A stretch of DNA of 51,057 nt from Phytohabitans sp036906915 (GTDB taxonomy: Bacteria > Actinomycetota > Actinomycetes > Mycobacteriales > Micromonosporaceae), in the NCBI RefSeq assembly GCF_036906915.1, contig NZ_JBAKHX010000061.1, positions 1 to 51,057 of the forward strand, written 5' to 3'. Both the position numbers and the translations under genes were made by a program. Shown piece after piece: positions 16,426 to 24,984 of the stretch. The notes under the pieces are model-generated. The model saw only the letters and a program-made list of their open reading frames with translations. It was not told the origin of the DNA and searched no databases. Every line of letters starts with the position of its first letter. Positions within the stretch are counted from its first letter, which is position 1.

Positions 16426-17036
16426 AACGGTCCGTCTTCTTGGACAAACCAGACACCAACAGCGGGCACGACGCCGTCGTTGCGGTACCGGTGCGGCGTG
16501 CTCGACGGGAACGACACCGCGTCACCCGGGCCCAGCCGGTGCTCCTCGAAGCCCAGCGTCAGCGTCAACTCGCCCTCGACCAGATAGCCGTACTCGACAC
16601 CGGAGTGCCGCATCAGCGCGGTGCCGCTCGACGACGTGCCGCCCGGCGCGTACGTAACCAGCAGGAAGTCGACATGCGTGCCCGGCAGGTGGCCGAGCCG
16701 CTCCCACGTCACACCCGAGTCGAGCTGCAGGATCTCCCTCTTCGCCGGCCGCACGATCGGCCCGATCCGGTGCATCACCGTCTGGGCGAGCGCCGCCGGC
16801 GTGGACAGCGGAGGCGGCGACTCGTCCGCCGCGTCGAACACGTCCTCCACGGAGATGCCGAGCGCCTTGGTGATCGAGTACAGCGTGCTGACCGAGGGCC
16901 GGCTCTTCCCGGTCTCGATCTGGGAGATCAGGCTGGCGGACACACCCACCGCGCGGGCCAGCCCGCGCAGGCTCATGCCGCCGCGCAGCCGCGCCTCACG
17001 GATGCGCTCACCGACCGGTGGCAGAGCTGACGACAC
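16413..17036 (-). CDS. XRE-family regulator with C-terminal cupin domain
   Basis: This 207-residue regulator has an HTH at about 12-65 (MSLRGLARAVGVSASLISQI followed by ETGKSRPSVSTLYSI). A sensory cupin occupies about 120-200 (MRHSGVEYGYLVEGELTL, then LGPGDAVSFPSSTPHRYRN). Such MerR-less XRE-cupin proteins usually control a neighbouring catabolic operon and bind its substrate in the cupin. GTG 17036 is preferred over upstream codons because TACGAT (17048-17043) lies 6 nt before it, giving a leaderless mRNA, and the HTH starts 12 residues later. It is the first gene of the operon and divergent from a DUF3105 gene. Confidence 0.85.
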   Translation of the reverse strand: MSSALPPVGERIREARLRGGMSLRGLARAVGVSASLISQIETGKSRPSVSTLYSITKALGISVEDVFDAADESPPPLSTPAALAQTVMHRIGPIVRPAKREILQLDSGVTWERLGHLPGTHVDFLLVTYAPGGTSSSGTALMRHSGVEYGYLVEGELTLTLGFEEHRLGPGDAVSFPSSTPHRYRNDGVVPAVGVWFVQEDGPLSNT

Positions 17037-17042
17037 GCCCGC

Positions 17043-17048
17043 ATCGTA
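17043..17048 (-). promoter_or_regulatory. -10 box for leaderless XRE-cupin gene
   Basis: TACGAT on the minus strand ends 6 nt before the GTG start at 17036. The same spacing is seen at other leaderless starts in this window. No clear -35 is visible. Confidence 0.45.
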
Positions 17049-17079
17049 CAGTGTCAGTGAACAGGGCATCATATGTGTT

Positions 17080-17736
17080 GTGGCCTATCCCCCGCCGTCA
17101 CCGCCGCCCCCACCCCCCGCCGCACCTCCGAAAAGCCGCAACGGCCTTCTGATCGGCTTGCTCGTGGCCGGCGTCGTCGCGGTGGTCATGCTCTCCGCCT
17201 GTGGTATCGGCGGCTTCCTGCTCTACCGGGAGTACGACGACTCCGGCGAGGCCGGCAACGGCTCCAGCTCAGGCGCCGAGATCGAGGACCTGATCAACTA
17301 CCGCAAAACGAGCCCCGCCGCGCTCTCCCAGAGCCACATCACCAGCCCGATCACGTACCCGATGACGCCGCCCGCCGGCGGCCCGCACTTCGGCGACTGG
17401 CAGAACTGTGTCGGCGACGTGTATACCGCGCCCATCGTGGACGGAAACGCCGTGCACAGCCTCGAACACGGCGCCGTGTGGATCACGCACAAGCCCGGCC
17501 TCGGAGCCTCCGATGTGGAGAGCCTCGCCGCGAAGGTGCGCGGGCAGGCGTACATGATGATGAGCCCGTACCCCGGCCAGAGCTCGCCGATCTCCTTGCA
17601 GGCATGGGGTTACCAGCTCGCCGTGGACAGCGCCGACGACGACCGGATCGACGAGTTCATCCGGCAGTTCCGGCAGACCGCGACGATGGAGCCCGGCGCC
17701 ACGTGCGCGGCCGGCATAACGACCACTACGGGATGA
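17080..17736 (+). CDS. DUF3105 family membrane-anchored protein
   Basis: The 218-residue protein has a Pro-rich cytoplasmic N-terminus (residues 3-20), one transmembrane helix (about 27-50, LLIGLLVAGVVAVVMLSACG) and an extracytoplasmic DUF3105 domain. Typical DUF3105 features are PPAGGPHFGDWQNCVGDVY, HSLEHGAVWITHKPG and MMMSPYPGQSSPISLQAWG. The function is unknown, although the conserved His/Cys residues suggest metal or ligand binding. GTG 17080 is the only sensible start before the proline tract. There is no Shine-Dalgarno, so it may be leaderless. It is divergent from the XRE-cupin gene and is followed by the Fxs locus. Confidence 0.75.
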   Translation: MAYPPPSPPPPPPAAPPKSRNGLLIGLLVAGVVAVVMLSACGIGGFLLYREYDDSGEAGNGSSSGAEIEDLINYRKTSPAALSQSHITSPITYPMTPPAGGPHFGDWQNCVGDVYTAPIVDGNAVHSLEHGAVWITHKPGLGASDVESLAAKVRGQAYMMMSPYPGQSSPISLQAWGYQLAVDSADDDRIDEFIRQFRQTATMEPGATCAAGITTTTG

Positions 17737-17942
17737 TCGATCCAGAGACTAATTGATCACCAAAGAGATCGCAGTCATTACAAGTGGCATGATGATTGTT
17801 TTCTCGAAGCCTTTCAGCGCCGACACCTCCCCCTATACTCCCTTTAAGCGTCTCGCTGACGGAGCGCTTCGCCGGCGCGGTTCGTGATCGATTCTGCCAA
17901 CCCGACGGCAGATGCGAATCCGCGTCCTGGGTCGGAGGTGCG
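17737..17942 (+). promoter_or_regulatory. AT-richer leader region upstream of fxsC
   Basis: This 206-bp gap is clearly less GC-rich than its surroundings. TATACT near 17834 could be a -10 for fxsC. The open frame running through it (from 17796) has no family similarity before residue 50. No hairpin strong enough to be called a terminator is seen. Confidence 0.35.
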
Positions 17943-19157
17943 GTGCTCTACTTTTTCATCAGCTATGCGCGGGGAAACGAAGATGATCTTGTTCGCAAGT
18001 TCTACACCGACCTGAGTATCGAGGTGCGAGTTCTCGCCGGCCTTCCCCGCGACGCTGAGGTCGGTTTCATCGACGCCGAGATGAGCGCGGGCACGCGGTG
18101 GTCACGACGACTGGTCGATGCCCTCTCGACGTGCCGATCCTTCATCGCTCTGATGTCACCCCGTTACTTCCTCAGCCAGCACTGCGGCCAGGAATGGCAG
18201 ATCTTCGCCGAACGATCGATGCGGTACGAGCGAGCGACTGGCGTAGATCCATCGCTGCTGAAGCCGCTGTTCTGGGTGCCGGTTCCACGCGGCAAGATGC
18301 ACCCGGTTGCACTTCGCATCCAGTTCGCAGACCAAGAAGACGACACATGCCTGCGACAGATGATGCGGCTAAAACGCCACGAAGACGCGTACAAGGAATT
18401 TCTCTTCAACCTGGCCAGCCAGATCGTCGACGCCGCCGACCAACATGCCATTCCCACGGGTGTCACGTACTCCGACCTGGAATCCGTTCCGAACGTCTTC
18501 CACCAGACGCCGGCGCTCATCAACGGAATCCCCGCCGACGAACTGATCGACGCGACGACGGTCCACTTCGTCGTCGCCGCGCCGACGCGCGACGAGGCCA
18601 CGGCGATCCGCGCGGAACTGGCTACCTACGGCTACCGGCGGCGAGACTGGGCGCCCTACCACCCCTCGTGGCCCGATCCGATAAGTGACTACGCGATCAG
18701 CATCGCGGCTAGCCGAAACTTCCTCACGCGGGTGGCAGACCTGGAGGAGTTGGGCGAGCGGGCGGCCATCGCCAGTCAGCAGAACCACATCGTCGTGCTA
18801 CTGGTTGACGCCTGGATCACGCGGCTGCTCGGCCCACTTAACCTGCTCACGGCGTACGGAGGCCGTCCCGGCGCGCCACGAAACCCCACCACCGTGGTGC
18901 TGGCGCCCGTGCCTGACGGCGACCACGAGACCCGCGCCCACTGGCCGGCGCTGTCAGAGACCTGGCTGGCGACAGCGGGGCACCTTGCGCCGGCCGACGA
19001 CCTGTCCCGCTGGGGAATCGCCACCTACCACGACTTCGCGCGGGACCTGCAGGCCGCGCTCGAGGTAGCTATGAACCGGGTCTTCGCCAGCGGCGACGTC
19101 CGGCGCCAGCCCGTGACCACCTTCCACATCGAGCGGCCCATGCTCGACCATCCATGA
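17943..19157 (+). CDS. fxsC: TIR-like protein FxsC of the FxSxx-COOH system
   Basis: The 404-residue protein has a TIR-like domain at about 1-160: LYFFISYARGNEDD, GLPRDAEVGFIDAEMSAGTRWS, FIALMSPRYFLSQHCGQEW. The Glu in CGQEW aligns with the usual TIR NADase Glu. The FxsC C-terminal domain lies at about 205-340 (VHFVVAAPTRDEATAIRAEL, DWAPYHPSWPDPISDYAI). GTG 17943 is chosen because the TIR fold starts there and GGAGG lies 5 nt before it. The upstream in-frame codons look non-coding. The fxsT gene overlaps or follows closely. FxsC is known only as a conserved partner of FxsA/FxsB; NAD cleavage is possible but unproven. Confidence 0.88.
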   Translation: MLYFFISYARGNEDDLVRKFYTDLSIEVRVLAGLPRDAEVGFIDAEMSAGTRWSRRLVDALSTCRSFIALMSPRYFLSQHCGQEWQIFAERSMRYERATGVDPSLLKPLFWVPVPRGKMHPVALRIQFADQEDDTCLRQMMRLKRHEDAYKEFLFNLASQIVDAADQHAIPTGVTYSDLESVPNVFHQTPALINGIPADELIDATTVHFVVAAPTRDEATAIRAELATYGYRRRDWAPYHPSWPDPISDYAISIAASRNFLTRVADLEELGERAAIASQQNHIVVLLVDAWITRLLGPLNLLTAYGGRPGAPRNPTTVVLAPVPDGDHETRAHWPALSETWLATAGHLAPADDLSRWGIATYHDFARDLQAALEVAMNRVFASGDVRRQPVTTFHIERPMLDHP

Positions 19158-19201
19158 CGAGACGGCGAGGTCCACACCCACACACCCGAGGAGGCCCGGC
19201 C

Positions 19202-22200
19202 GTGACCGCTCGCACAACCGCCTCGCCTGCCGACGCTCCACCCGCCGGCGGCACCATCATCACCTTCTACTCGTACAAGGGCGGCACCGGGCGCACAATG
19301 GCCATGGCCAACGTCGCGTGGATTCTTGCCAGCAACGGCCTGCGCGTGCTCGTCGTCGACTGGGACCTGGAGTCGCCCGGCCTACACAAGTACTTCCATC
19401 CCTTCCTGACAGACAAGGACCTACGCGCCTCCGCCGGCGTCATCGACATGATCCGCAGTCACGCCGAGGCGATGATGCGCCCGGTACACGACACCGAGAC
19501 GACGCAGTGGCTGGAGACCCACGCCGACGTCCTGTCGTACGTCGTACCCGTCGAATGGTCCTTCCGGGACAAGGGATTCATCGAGTTGCTGCCAGCCGGC
19601 CAGCAGGACAGCTCCTATACCGAGGCCGTGCGCACCTTCGACTGGACGGCGTTCTACGAGCGCCTGGCCGGGAACGCCTTTCTGGAGGCCTTGGCCCGTA
19701 ACATGCGCGCCAACTACGACTACATACTCATCGACAGCCGCACCGGAGTGAGCGACGCCGCGGGCATCTGCACCGTGTTGCTTCCAGACGCCGTCGTGGA
19801 CTGCTTCACCATGAACGCGCAGAGCATCGACGGCGCGATCGCCATCGCTCATTCCATCGCGCGGCAGCGCGCCGATCGGCCGGTACGGATACTCCCGGTG
19901 CCCATGCGCGTCGAGGACGCCGAACAGGTCAAACTGGACGCCGGCCGTGACCACGCCCGGCAGCACTTCGCGCCCTTCCTGGGCCGGGATCACGAGGAGG
20001 TCAACCGGTACTGGGGTGACATCGAGATCCCCTACAAGTCCTTCTACGCCTACGAGGAGATACTCGCTCCATTCGGCGACCGGTCACACCAGGAGGGATC
20101 GCTCCTTGCCGCGTATGAACGGCTGACCCGGATCATCTCCAGCAGCCAGGTTCAGGAGGTCGACCCGATCGAAGAACGGGTGCGCCGGCGCTGGCTGGCG
20201 GCGTTCGAGCGTCGCCGCACCGCCGGCACACTGGACATCTTCATCAGCTACGCGGCCGTCGACAGAATGTGGGCGGAGTGGATCGCCGGGGAGGCGAATG
20301 ACGCAGGCCTCAGGGCGAGCATGCGCGAGATCGACTCCCAGCCCTTCCCCGAGCCCGGCGGCGATCCGCCGAGCTTCCTGAGCGACACAAGCCGCGCGAT
20401 CGTGCTGCTCAGTGAGGACTACGTCCTATCGGTGAAGTCCGCGACGACATGGAAGACGCTCGCGGCTCACGAGCCTGTCGGCAGTCGTCCGTTCATAGTT
20501 CCGCTCCGTCTCGACAACGTGCGGTTGGAGGCTCCCTTCGACGAGTTCGTACCAATCGACCTCAGCGGACTACCCGAACAACGAGCCATCGACGTCGTGC
20601 GCGAGGCGCTCCAGCAGCCCGTGTATCCGCGATCCGCGACGCTGACAGAACCAGAGGCTCCGCGGCGTCGATTCCCCGCCACGGAACCCCCGCTGTGGAG
20701 TGTCCCGCAGCGCAACGGCACGTTCACCGGTCGGCGGCGCGCGCTGGAGGCATTGCGCAACCGGATGGCCGCGTCCGGCTCCTCGGTGGCTCCTCAGGCA
20801 CTCCACGGACTGGGCGGTGTGGGAAAGACCCAGATCGCTCTGGAGTACGCCCATCGCTTCAAGGCGGACTACGACATCGTCTGGTGGGTCTCGGCTCAGC
20901 AGACCAGCCTTGTCCGCGCCTCCCTGTCCAACCTGGCGGACGCGCTCGGCCGGCGTGCGGGTGAAAGCGTTACCGAACGGATCCAGTCCGCCCTGGAAGC
21001 GCTACGCCAGGGTGTCCCGTACCGGCGCTGGCTGGTCATCTTCGACAACGCTGACGATCCTGACGAACTTCGCGAGTATGTGCCTCAGGGCCACGGACAC
21101 GTCCTTGTCACCACGCGGGACAACGCCTGGGCGCGCGTGGCTCAGATGGTGGACATCGGCGTATTCGGGCGCGAGGAGAGCGTCGCCCTTCTCCAGCGCC
21201 GGATTCCCAACCTTCCCACCGCCGACGCGGAGACGGTCGCGGAGCGGCTGGGCGACCTTCCGCTCGCAATCGAGCAGGCAGGTGCCTGGTTGGCCGCGAC
21301 AGCGATGCCCGTGTCCCACTACCTCGAACTGCTCGAAACCCAACCACTCCGGATGCTGGAGGAGGACCTGCCGTCCGACTACCAGCAGAGCGCGGCCCAG
21401 CCGTGGCTGCTCTCTCTGGAAAGCCTGCGCCAGCGGAGCCCTGCGTCCGCCAAGTTGCTGGAGGTGTGCGCGTTCTTCGCCTCTGAACCGATTCCGATCT
21501 CCCTGCTCTACAGCGATCGGTTCATCAGCATGCTTCTCCCATACGACCCCTCGTTGCGAGAGCGAATGCTGATGGCCAAAGCCATCAGGGAAATCAGCCG
21601 GTACGCGCTCGCACGCGTTGACACGGGCAGGCTGGCTGTCGGATCACAGCGCCGGGCCACCGACCGGAGCGAGGAGGGTGGGCAGAGTATCCAACTGCAC
21701 CGCCTCATGCAGGCCGTCATCCGCGCCCGACTCACTCCCGAGGAGCGTGAGGAGAACCGCAAACACGTCCACGAGATCCTCGCGGCGGCCAACCCGGATG
21801 GGCCCGACGAGCCCGAAAACTGGCCCGTCTACGCCGAGCTCTGGCCCCACCTCCTGCCCTCGAAGGCGCTCGACTCGGATCTACCCGATGTCCGGCAACT
21901 GGCGTACGACCTCTGCCGCTACATGTGGAAGAGCTACGACTACCCGACCAGCCAGTTCCTAGCCGAACAGGCCATCGAGAAGTGGGAGGAGACATTCGGC
22001 GCGGATGACCCCCTCACCCTCATGATGCGCTTCAACCTGGCCACCGCCCTCCGCCTCCAGGCGAACTACGCGCCTGCCTACGAGATCGACCAGGACCTCT
22101 ATGCTCGTCTCGGTCGCGTCGTCGGTGAAGAGCACCCATACACGTTGATGGCGGGCGGCAATCTCGCCGCCGACCTGCGCGCTCGCGGCGAGTTGCACGA

Positions 22201-23209
22201 GGCGCACAGGCTTGACGAGGCGATCGAGGCGCGGTGGCGGGAAACCTTCGGCGACGACTACCCTCGCACTCTCATCGCTGGACACAACCTCGCCATCTCC
22301 CTCCGGCTCATCGGCAACCTGCAGGGCGCGCTGCGGCTTCAGGAACGGATCCTCCGTCTCCGCCGCGCCGTACACGGCGATCAGCATCCGTACACGTTGT
22401 ACTCCGCCAGCAACTACGGGCGAGACCTGCGCGACACGGGTGACCTGCGAGAGTCTCGCCGCGTCCTGGAGACGGCCTTGGAACGGCACCGTCGAGTGCT
22501 CGGCGAAGAGCACCCGGAAACACTCCGGACGGCGAAGAACCTCGCTGTGACGCTACGCAAGCTGGGCGAGTTCGAACGGGCACACGCGTTGAGCGTCGAA
22601 ACGCTGGAGGGATCGCAGAGGCTGTTCGGCCCGCATCACCCCGATACCCTGGCCTGCGGCATGAACCTAGCCTGTGACGAAGCGGCTCTTGGCCACGACC
22701 GAAATGCGCGGCGACGGGCCACCCCCATCGTCGATCTCTCCCGCCAGACCGGCGGCGAGAACCACTTCGCCACGTTGGCCTATGCCAACAATCTGGCCAT
22801 CTTCACGCGCAAGACCGGTGACGCCGCGGGCGCACACAGCATCACGACCGATGTGATCAATCGCTTCATGGCAACGGTGGGACACGAGCACCCATACACG
22901 CTCGCCGCCCTGCTCAACCACGGCAACGACCACTATGAGTTGGGCAACTATGCCGACGCCCGGGCGATCGACGAGCGCGCGTACGCGGAGTTCACGCGGG
23001 TTCTCGGACCTGAGCACCCAGACACACTGGCAGCGGCGAGCAACCTCGTCGCCAGTCGCCGGGCCGACGGCGATGCGGTTTCGGCGCGCGAACTGCTGGC
23101 TGGGGTGCTGGACACCTACGATCGCGTGCTGGGCGAGCAGCATCCCAATACGATCGCGGTGCGGGAAGGTCGCCGCCTAAGCTGCGACCTAGAGCCGCCA
23201 CCGACCTGA
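19202..23209 (+). CDS. fxsT: FxsT: ParA-like, TIR, NB-ARC and TPR multidomain protein of the Fxs system
   Basis: This is a 1335-residue STAND-type protein. Domains in order are a ParA/CbiA-like ATPase (about 18-330, FYSYKGGTGRTMAMANVAW, with Arg where most deviant Walker A motifs have Lys), a TIR domain (about 345-475, DIFISYAAVDRMWAEW), NB-ARC (P-loop LGGVGKTQIALEYAHRF near 535, GDLPLAIEQAGAWL) and about ten kinesin-light-chain-type TPRs (about 915-1320, repeating GEEHPxTL...NLAxxLRxxG). The usual Glu position of the TIR domain reads TTWKTL, so this TIR is probably not catalytic. GTG 19202 has GAGGAGG 7 nt upstream; ATG 19154, overlapping the fxsC stop, is the alternative. Its role in the Fxs system is unknown, though the architecture suggests a sensor or assembly switch. 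Confidence 0.88.
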   Translation: MTARTTASPADAPPAGGTIITFYSYKGGTGRTMAMANVAWILASNGLRVLVVDWDLESPGLHKYFHPFLTDKDLRASAGVIDMIRSHAEAMMRPVHDTETTQWLETHADVLSYVVPVEWSFRDKGFIELLPAGQQDSSYTEAVRTFDWTAFYERLAGNAFLEALARNMRANYDYILIDSRTGVSDAAGICTVLLPDAVVDCFTMNAQSIDGAIAIAHSIARQRADRPVRILPVPMRVEDAEQVKLDAGRDHARQHFAPFLGRDHEEVNRYWGDIEIPYKSFYAYEEILAPFGDRSHQEGSLLAAYERLTRIISSSQVQEVDPIEERVRRRWLAAFERRRTAGTLDIFISYAAVDRMWAEWIAGEANDAGLRASMREIDSQPFPEPGGDPPSFLSDTSRAIVLLSEDYVLSVKSATTWKTLAAHEPVGSRPFIVPLRLDNVRLEAPFDEFVPIDLSGLPEQRAIDVVREALQQPVYPRSATLTEPEAPRRRFPATEPPLWSVPQRNGTFTGRRRALEALRNRMAASGSSVAPQALHGLGGVGKTQIALEYAHRFKADYDIVWWVSAQQTSLVRASLSNLADALGRRAGESVTERIQSALEALRQGVPYRRWLVIFDNADDPDELREYVPQGHGHVLVTTRDNAWARVAQMVDIGVFGREESVALLQRRIPNLPTADAETVAERLGDLPLAIEQAGAWLAATAMPVSHYLELLETQPLRMLEEDLPSDYQQSAAQPWLLSLESLRQRSPASAKLLEVCAFFASEPIPISLLYSDRFISMLLPYDPSLRERMLMAKAIREISRYALARVDTGRLAVGSQRRATDRSEEGGQSIQLHRLMQAVIRARLTPEEREENRKHVHEILAAANPDGPDEPENWPVYAELWPHLLPSKALDSDLPDVRQLAYDLCRYMWKSYDYPTSQFLAEQAIEKWEETFGADDPLTLMMRFNLATALRLQANYAPAYEIDQDLYARLGRVVGEEHPYTLMAGGNLAADLRARGELHEAHRLDEAIEARWRETFGDDYPRTLIAGHNLAISLRLIGNLQGALRLQERILRLRRAVHGDQHPYTLYSASNYGRDLRDTGDLRESRRVLETALERHRRVLGEEHPETLRTAKNLAVTLRKLGEFERAHALSVETLEGSQRLFGPHHPDTLACGMNLACDEAALGHDRNARRRATPIVDLSRQTGGENHFATLAYANNLAIFTRKTGDAAGAHSITTDVINRFMATVGHEHPYTLAALLNHGNDHYELGNYADARAIDERAYAEFTRVLGPEHPDTLAAASNLVASRRADGDAVSARELLAGVLDTYDRVLGEQHPNTIAVREGRRLSCDLEPPPT

Positions 23210-23229
23210 CCGTCAAAACCTGACCGTCA
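23204..23229. repeat. 12-bp direct repeat across convergent stops
   Basis: ACCTGACCGTCA occurs at 23204-23215 and 23218-23229, and the first copy includes the fxsT stop. The second copy overlaps the stop end of the HEXXH gene, so a 14-bp tandem duplication separates the two genes. Confidence 0.8.
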
Positions 23230-24984
23230 GACCGCCACGCAATCCACCGACTCCAGCCACCTTGCCAGCTCCAGAGGGTCCACTGGCGTGTCGCCGATGA
23301 ACCCGAGTTGGCGATAGACCGCCATGCACAGCTCGGGGAAGCGCAGCCGGGGTCCGCTGGCGTCACGCTGGCACGCGAGGGCGATTCCGATCCACGCGTC
23401 CAGGTGATCGGTCGCCACGATCTCAGCCGCGTACGCCAGCCGCGCCGCGTGCAGGTCGCCACCTGCCAGCGCGATGTCGCCAGGCATCGCCTCCACGCCC
23501 GCTGACAGCGCGGCAAACCGCGCGGGCTCGACGATCCGCATGCGAGCCAGATCAAGGCGGGTACTGCGCGTCAGCATCCGTTCGGCGGCACCCACCGTCT
23601 CCGTCCGCACGGAGTCGTGAGGGCAGGGCAGGTCGGCTTGCCAGACAGACGCCAACCGTCGCACCGCGGACATCTCCGGGCGCCGGTTCCGCAGTTGCCA
23701 GCCAACCCTGTGGTCGTCGGCGGCTTCGGTGGCCATTGCCACGGTCACGGCGTCGGCCGCTTCCTGCTGCCAGGGCGACTGCGCGGCACGCATTCCGGCG
23801 AGGAAGTCCAAACCCCGCGACGTGAAGCGCCCTGACGCCTCGAGAATGTCGAGTGTCCGCCAAACGCGATCTCTCCACCGCACGAACTCGACCTGAGCGA
23901 GCTGGCCAGGACCTTCGGTGAGCAGATGCCGCTGCACCCGCCAGAAGTCGACGACACCGTGAAAGGCATAGGCGCCCTGTAGCAACGCACCCAGTGGACG
24001 GGGATCGTCGCGCCAGGGCGCGTAGTACCGCGGCCGGTCGTCCCTCTCGTAGAGCGGCACGATGTCGAGCAGCCCGCCGAGCTTCGCGTGCTGAAACTCG
24101 TGAAGCAACCCCAGCGCCAGCGCACGACCGTTGGCGGGCGACGTCAGAGACACCGCCCCGAACGCCTCCATGCTCGTGACGTTCATGCCATGATCCGGCC
24201 CGTCGCTGTGTAGCGGAACGATCGTCGTCAGGCCCGCGGCGATCGCTTCGGCGTACGGCCGGTGGTGTTCCACCAGGATGGGCCATGCCTCGTCCAACAA
24301 TCGTTGCCAGTGGCGGATGTCCTCGTCATCCAGCCGGCCTTCGGCACCCAACCTGTGACAGTCCCGAAATGGATCGACGTCGTCCATGGCAAGCTCAATG
24401 CGCAGATCGCCTGCGACACATCCCACACGGCGCACCGCTTGCCAACCGTCCACGCTGTGCTCGATGTGCTCTGGTACGACGACGGTGCCTACCTGAGTGC
24501 GCCCGCCAATGTGCTCCAGGCTGGCGGTGCGCGAGTCGCCCAGAATCGCACGCCCGAGCCCGGGCAGTGTGACGCCGCCGTCCCGCACCCCGACATCGAG
24601 CTTCACATCGATTCCCGCCGCCATGGCCGCCATGAGCGTGACACCGGCCATGTGGTCGAGGCATGCCTCCAGGCGCCCCGCGGGTCTGGATTCGCTGCGG
24701 ATCGCACGCAATGTGACCATCAACCACGCGCCGACGTGCGGCTGGAGGAGGAGTTGACGCACGGCCACCGGAGCCTGACGCTCGGCCTCCACAAGCACGG
24801 CGAGGTACTCGCCCCCTCGCCCGAATCGCGCGTCGGCCATCAACTCTCCGAGCATCAACATTCGCCTGCTCACCTGTGCGGAGCGAAGTTGGGCCACGAC
24901 CTGGCCGTCACCGAGTCCGCTCGCAAGGGCCGCGAACTCGCCGCTACCGAGGCGATGCGTCGTTTCCGGCGTCAGGAGTTCCAT
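23227..24984 (-). CDS. HEXXH-motif peptide-modification protein (FxsB C-terminal-domain homologue, free-standing)
   Basis: The 585-residue protein matches the HEXXH domain known as an extension of FxsB and as a stand-alone peptide-modification enzyme. That domain has been linked to 2-oxoglutarate-dependent peptide beta-hydroxylases (from memory of the family). The motif LGLLHEFQHAKLGGLLD puts H295, E296 and H299 in place. It is followed by RYYAPWRDDPRPLGALLQG and AYAFHGVVDFWR, which offer an Arg and a His as further ligands. ATG 24984 has AAAGGA about 10 nt upstream and overlaps the end of fxsB by 41 bp in another frame. In many FxsB proteins this region is fused and lacks the HEXXH; here it is separate and intact. 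A frameshifted ancestral fusion is the alternative. Confidence 0.8.
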   Translation of the reverse strand: MELLTPETTHRLGSGEFAALASGLGDGQVVAQLRSAQVSRRMLMLGELMADARFGRGGEYLAVLVEAERQAPVAVRQLLLQPHVGAWLMVTLRAIRSESRPAGRLEACLDHMAGVTLMAAMAAGIDVKLDVGVRDGGVTLPGLGRAILGDSRTASLEHIGGRTQVGTVVVPEHIEHSVDGWQAVRRVGCVAGDLRIELAMDDVDPFRDCHRLGAEGRLDDEDIRHWQRLLDEAWPILVEHHRPYAEAIAAGLTTIVPLHSDGPDHGMNVTSMEAFGAVSLTSPANGRALALGLLHEFQHAKLGGLLDIVPLYERDDRPRYYAPWRDDPRPLGALLQGAYAFHGVVDFWRVQRHLLTEGPGQLAQVEFVRWRDRVWRTLDILEASGRFTSRGLDFLAGMRAAQSPWQQEAADAVTVAMATEAADDHRVGWQLRNRRPEMSAVRRLASVWQADLPCPHDSVRTETVGAAERMLTRSTRLDLARMRIVEPARFAALSAGVEAMPGDIALAGGDLHAARLAYAAEIVATDHLDAWIGIALACQRDASGPRLRFPELCMAVYRQLGFIGDTPVDPLELARWLESVDCVAV

